This document shows, piece after piece, positions 59,313 through 64,000 of a stretch of DNA of 64,000 bases. Made by a program: the position numbers and the translations under genes. This DNA is from Mesaphorura yosii. Lineage: Eukaryota > Arthropoda > Collembola > Poduromorpha > Tullbergiidae. The notes beneath the pieces are model-generated. The model made no database searches. It worked only from the letters and a program-made list of their open reading frames with translations, and was not told the origin of the DNA. Within the stretch, counting starts at the first letter, position 1. Each line of letters starts with the position of its first letter. The stretch covers positions 32,568 to 96,567 of the forward strand of contig WIXG01000303.1 in assembly GCA_009869945.1 (NCBI GenBank), read 5' to 3'.

Positions 59313-62300
59313 TTACAAATTATCCTGTGGCATAAACTTTATGGCAAAGTCAAAACTTGCATTGATGTCATCATCGCCATCTAGTCTAAGAGCGACCCCA
59401 AATCCGTCCTTCAGTTCCCCGAATCGTACTCGAGCATCCGGATCCTCCGCCCAGCAACGACGCGTGAGTTCGTAGATGTCGGTGGTCATGTACTGCGGTT
59501 TAGCGAGTTCTGTGGCGCTAAGCACACAATCTGGTTCGCGGCCGAGCGTGAACATTTCCCACAGCAACACGCCGAAGGTCCACACGTCCATCTGGGGTCT
59601 CAGGCTCTTGCGATCCCTGACCTCCGGCGGAAGGAGTCGGGCTTCAGGCAGGCATTGCTGGAAGGCGTAGCAAAAATACGAATTTTAATCGCATCAGGAA
59701 TATATACACAAGTATTTCAGTATTCTCACTGCGTTATAGTAAGGCTCTCCCGGCTTGTATTGCCTAGAAAGCCCAAAATCCGTGATTTTCGCAATTCCAT
59801 CGACGGTCATTACAATATTTTTCAGGAGCAGATCCCCATGAATGACATGTTTCTCTCCGGACAGGTACTCCATCCCGTTCGCGATCTGGAGGGACCACCG
59901 TACCAGGTTGGTCGTGAAGTAATTGATGGGTCTGTCGTATTGCGTGACTCGAATCGACCTTGAGGAAACGAACGATTCACATAATTATTTGCAAACATAT
60001 TTGAAAGACTGCAACTCACGATCCGAAATAGACCACATCCACGCGATCGTCCACGATTTGATCTAGAAACGTGGAGCGGTTCCCCTTCAGGAATTTAAGC
60101 AGACTACCCCGGTCGCAGTACTCCAGCATCATTTCAGGTCGCTCAAACTCCTTCGTGTAGGCGCAAATCAGCTCAACCACGTTCTCATGCTTGCCGACGT
60201 AGGAGAGAATCTTGATTTCCGTGTGGATGCAGTTGGCTTGGTTCAGGTTGTTGGCGTCCTTGCATTTCTTGATGGCGACCACCCGTTCTTGGCCGTTTAT
60301 TCGTATGGTTCCTTTCTGGACAATTCCGAAGCAGCCGGCGATACCCTTATCCTCACCTGTACACCAGATAAACCTCTATTAACTACTAGGGTATATAATA
60401 TATTCCTATATTATATGGCATATAATATACTAACCATAATGTATATACCCCTTTGGAATCTCGTACTTCTCGTGGTCATATGCCAGCCCCTGCGCGACCA
60501 CCGCGCCGTCCTCGATCACCCCGTCCCTTAACTCTGGGTTACCCTTCCGGAAGTTGTACTCCATTTTCGCAATTCTGTTTCGCGACGCGCGTAGTCTCCG
60601 CTGATACCAAATCGCGACTCCCGTCGCCACGAGCAGCAGTACAACCAGCGGTACGGCGCCGAATATGACGAGTTTCTGACTCAGTCCGGTGAGTTTGACC
60701 TTAAGATCGTGCCCACACCTGCAGTAGTCGCCCGGATTAACGAATTCCTCAGTCTTGAACTTGGGGTTCAGGAAGGGGAAGATTTTGTCCTTGAAGGAAA
60801 CCCGGATTCCGGATGTATTATTACGGGGGCACAGGGCGCCGGTCTTCCGATCGATACAGGGCAAATCGTGCTCGCAGGGCGGGGGCTCCGCATCCTCTTC
60901 GTATGGGTCCACGTAACTCTCGAACCGTCCCCTCCAGTAGGCTGGGTCACACACTGAATTTCTACGGAGTACGCACGTGCTCGACCCCGCGTCCCATACC
61001 AGTTCGACGTTTGGCGCCGGATTCGGGTGACAATCACACAACTCGAATGCGTTACAGTACAGATTCTTGTATGTCGTGCAGAATGTCGCGTTTTTGTATA
61101 GCAGCCACTTCAGCCCGTCAGCCAAGAGCGATCGAAGTGTGCGCTCATTACTGAGTTTGTCGTACACGTCCGCCCTGTGCAGAGTCGGGTCGAGTGGGCC
61201 ATCGAGTTTCGACAGTTTGCCCAAATTCGACGACTTGAGTTCCTCGGCGCTTGTATTGCACACCGACCCTCGCTGGAGGTGGTTTCGCTTGGAAAATATG
61301 GACAGTCGTGTGAATAGTACTTGGGCGAGGGAGGAGAAGGACTTTAATACCAAAGGGTCCATGCAGACACAGTCCAAGCTGTCTCCTTCGCTTGATTTCA
61401 CTTCCAGACGCAGCATGTACTCTCGCAATGCAGTTGCGTCCTTCCCATCGGGGTCAAGGGTCATCAGCATCCTTTTCGTGGTCTTGTTGTACACTGGTTC
61501 GCATCTAGCTCCGTCCGTCGTCAGAGAGCACAGGTCGTACATCCAGCATTCGCTACTCACTATCGTTCGAACCAGTCCAAGTCTCTGATAGCTGACAGTT
61601 GGAAAATCGAGAATGCATGCCCGGTTCAGTTTAGTTATGTCGTTTATGCATCCGAGTATGTCGCGTGGGTCGGAGGGCAAGTCGACCGACCTACAGTTGC
61701 ACTTCGAGTCGTTTCCGCACACCAGATTCTGGTACACACTGCAGAACTGTCCGGGAATGCTGTTCGTGCGCATCAGACGCTGCGTTATCTCTGTGAATTC
61801 CTGTAGCACTAGGTCTGAGGTTTCAGATAGACTGTAATTGGACAGGTGAACATTCAACCGCTCCATCTCGGCGGTAGCATTGCAGCTTTCATGCAGTCGC
61901 AGAGTGTTTTTGCTCGCAGATGTGCGCAACTCTTTCCGCAGTTGGTCGTACACCGCTTCTCGTACGTATGTGGGTGTGTACGCAACACTCGCGATCCAGG
62001 CGTCACTCACACTCACTAATGGGTTGCTCGGCTCCTCAAACTTAGCGTATGCACTGGGCGAGATGTAAATGGTGTTGTTTGTACACGTGTCACAAAATCC
62101 AACGATCCTGGCCTGAACCAGCTGACCACTCTTGGCACTGGCAAGGGTTATTATGGAAAGACAGACAATCTGGGAGTCGGACGCATCAGAGCCAAGGAGA
62201 GTATGCACGATCGCTGGTGAGACGATGGCGATGTCTTCATTGGGGTCAATCTCTGATCGTGATCCGGGCGGGGTGCAGGAGAAGGGACCGCTCATTTCAC

Positions 62301-62406
62301 GCCGATAAACTTGGATTCCACTATGAGCGTGCCCGAGCGAGGGTAAAAATTGCGCGACTAGGACTAGGACCCCGAATCGGGGAAATATATTTATGGGCAC
62401 AAACAT
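59313..62406 (-). CDS. Receptor tyrosine kinase with an N-terminal double-psi beta-barrel (barwin/expansin-like) domain
   Basis: Four exons, 60435-62406, 60020-60356, 59730-59958 and 59313-59657, encode 960 residues, intact. A signal peptide (1-28) is followed by residues 29-142, which read as a double-psi beta-barrel: SGIQVYRREMSGPFSC, NEDIAIVSPAIV, IVC (Cys82), VQARIVGFCDTC, TIYISPSAYAKF and DAW. This parallels the RlpA/expansin order GxxTxY..GaC, VAVS, C, VxVxDxCPxC, DLSPxAF, W. Residues 170-305 and 380-530 are two related Cys-rich repeats (FCxxYxNLxC...CxC). The transmembrane helix is 579-601 and the juxtamembrane has YDHEKYEIP. Kinase: Gly-loop region GCFGIV, VAIKK (Lys687), Glu704, HGD 810-812, Asn817, DFG 830-832, DVWTFGVLLWEM and RCW. 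Tyrosine (not serine) kinase type is inferred from the RTK-like motifs. The ligand is unknown. Confidence 0.85.
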
Positions 62407-62886
62407 TTCGTGTCTTCCTGAACACTAAACCATGAACATGATCTCTAGTTTGACATGGTGCGATCCAAATACGAAAATATCAACGAGGGTGAAGTAAAGG
62501 CGTGATAGGTCAGAGTGAAGTGTGAAAGGTCAATTCCTCAAAAATTGTCACTGGGTTCGATCGAGCATCGTTTCAGAAGCGTGACGACGTGAGAGAATTT
62601 TGCATTCAATATCCCAGTATGCTAAACAACCTCGACTTTGTTGATCTTTCTGTTATCTGTATGTTTTCCTTATTGAAGTTAATCAATTCGCTCTCCAATT
62701 CAGCATCAAGGCTTCGCTTGATAAAGTGTAATTATGCAGAATTCGGACGGCCTGATCCTGCCATAGTTCTCTTTCCCCATTGATCGATTCAAAACGTTGT
62801 GGTGTCACTTGTACTCTACCCATCTTAAATTGTGGTTCGACACTAAAAATTATCCGAAAAATTTCATAGGTTTGTTTCGTCCAGAA
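62407..62886. promoter_or_regulatory. Shared head-to-head promoter region of the receptor kinase and STAT genes
   Basis: Only 480 bp separate the kinase ATG (62406, -) from the STAT ATG (62887, +). Both promoters and both 5' UTRs must fit here unless leader exons lie elsewhere. I see no clear TATA box or paired STAT-type palindrome (TTCNNNGAA), so regulation cannot be read directly. Confidence 0.5.
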
Positions 62887-64000
62887 ATGAGCTTTTGGGA
62901 TTTTCTGCACATGAGCCCAAGGGCCACTCCCGCTTTGTTGCAGCAACTGCACTCTAAGTACGAGCCGCCATTCTCCGTTCATGTACGCGAGCAGCTAGGC
63001 GGTTGGATTGAGAAAAATCTGACAAATTCGTAAGTTCAGTCGGCGACCAGTCACCTATTTGCCCACCTACTAATTAATTCGTGATTCATTTCCAGGAACT
63101 TGAACGCTCAAAATCCCGCGGATTACGCCGGAATCTGTCAGCTTCTCAATTATCTCCGTGCTCGGATTGATGCGGAGGTTGAGAGGCTCATTCGAGAGAT
63201 GCCAGGTGCTCACGTCGTCAGATGCGACCTCCAACATGCTTCGAGCCTCCTCCAGGTATGACGGCGTCCACTCTAGTTTCTAATGCCCCGTTTGGATGTA
63301 TCATTTTCCCATAATTCCAACTTTATGTCAACAGAACGTACTTCTCAGTCCCGAAGCTGTGAGAGTATTCTACGCTCAAATTCGATTCGTGTTGAATATC
63401 GAGTCTGGACTCTTCCAGCAATTTCAAGTGCAGGGTTCTGATCTTGAAATGTATATCACATCAATCCAGCAAAACCTTGCGGGTGCCAGCATTCCGCAGC
63501 AAAGTATCCAGAATTTGGCCCACGGCCAGGATCACGCCGATTCGTCGGGCGCGCACAAGCACGTATTCCCTGACATTCGAGCAGCCATGCAGGAACTGCG
63601 CCACAACGTGAACGGATCCCTTCAACTCTTTCAGCGAATGCAGGGCCAACTTCAGGACATGAACGTCGAGAACGGCCGGTTGAACGAGTTCATGACATTT
63701 GTTCGCGTAATTCTCACTCTGTCTCGTTCCCTGTTCAGCGACAACATTCAAAAGAAGCTTCTGGCTCTGAGACGAGGTACTGATCTCACGTGGACGCCAG
63801 CAATGCTGGACACTTTTCAGAACCACTGCTCAGAGTTTGCTGAGGTCCTTCATGACTGTCGGGTGCTCCTAAGCGAGCTGCAGAGGCTCTTTCCGGACGC
63901 GTTGACGCAACTGTCGGATCTTCAAGATCAATTTGCGGAATTAGTCCGGACGTTCGAATCTCTCTCCTTCATTGTCGAGACTCAACCGTGCGAAGTCAGC
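62887..64000 (+). CDS. STAT: STAT transcription factor, N-terminal domain and coiled coil (partial)
   Basis: Exons 62887-63029, 63096-63255 and 63335 to the window end give 323 residues without a stop; the DNA-binding, SH2 and activation parts lie beyond the right edge. The start MSFWDFLHMSP is followed by ALLQQLHSKYEPPFSVHVRE and LGGWIEKN, matching the STAT interaction domain (W..xxLP...L.QL...Y...FP.EVR..L..WIE). From about residue 130 a long helical region runs (IRAAMQELRHNVNGSL, LFQRMQGQLQDMN), and the segment ends TFESLSFIVETQPCEVS. That matches the junction of the STAT coiled coil with the DNA-binding domain (TSTFIIEKQP). Known role: a latent cytoplasmic factor activated by tyrosine phosphorylation. 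Splice phases agree. Confidence 0.85.

Noticed and set aside
60365..60434. AT-rich palindromic-looking tract (TATATTCCTATATTATATGG) near the kinase exons
   Set aside because: It lies within the 78-nt intron 1 of the kinase gene; AT-richness is normal for introns and no promoter role is implied.

Overview
The window is animal nuclear DNA, most probably from an arthropod and, as an inference, a springtail (Collembola) or close relative. Reasons: GT-AG introns interrupt nearly every recognisable gene; polyadenylation signals (AATAAA) follow many stop codons; and the gene set is animal. It includes membrane dipeptidase, SLC22 transporter, dynein-2 intermediate chain, TfAP-2, STAT, a receptor tyrosine kinase, gustatory-receptor-like proteins and lipocalin-like secreted proteins. 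Intron size is bimodal: about 50-130 nt in most genes, but 0.9-17 kb in the dipeptidase. No rRNA, tRNA, CRISPR or complete mobile element was recognised. All gene models were built by eye from splice signals and reading frames.

Layout. 1-30 kb: one very long minus-strand gene for an M19 membrane dipeptidase (exons at 29877-30095, 12738-12954, 11435-11609, 3329-3485 and 2306-2438; the catalytic C-terminal part lies off the left edge). Its giant introns carry about 32 copies of the 8-mer GGAGAAAG in both orientations and a nested plus-strand gene for a small secreted peptide precursor (5195-5506). 32.1-35.0 kb: three genes in poor condition: a gustatory-receptor-like protein (-), a DEDDh/REX4-like exonuclease (-) and an unknown membrane protein (+). 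Their reading frames are broken repeatedly, mostly by single missing bases in homopolymers. 37.6-40.3 kb: SLC22 transporter (+). 40.8-44.7 kb: dynein-2 intermediate chain DYNC2I2/WDR34 (+), tail-to-tail with a coiled-coil protein that has a Hook-like tail (-). 45.7-46.8 kb: secreted beta-helix protein (+). 47.1-47.6 kb: a broken unidentified gene. 48.0-50.7 kb: TfAP-2 (-). 53.5-54.5 kb: chemoreceptor pseudogene (+). 54.6-58.2 kb: a tandem cluster of lipocalin-like genes (-), one ending in an ER-retrieval KDEL.

59.3-62.4 kb: a 960-residue receptor tyrosine kinase (-). Its N-terminus is a double-psi beta-barrel (barwin/expansin/RlpA-like) domain, followed by two tandem Cys-rich repeats, one transmembrane helix and a complete kinase. 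It stands head-to-head, about 480 bp apart, with a STAT gene (+, running off the right edge).

The most striking object is this kinase: a fold best known from cell-wall-loosening and pathogen or plant secreted proteins used as the putative sensor of an animal kinase receptor, next to a transcription factor of a kind that tyrosine kinases can activate. The functional link is inference; the domain architecture can be read directly from the sequence.
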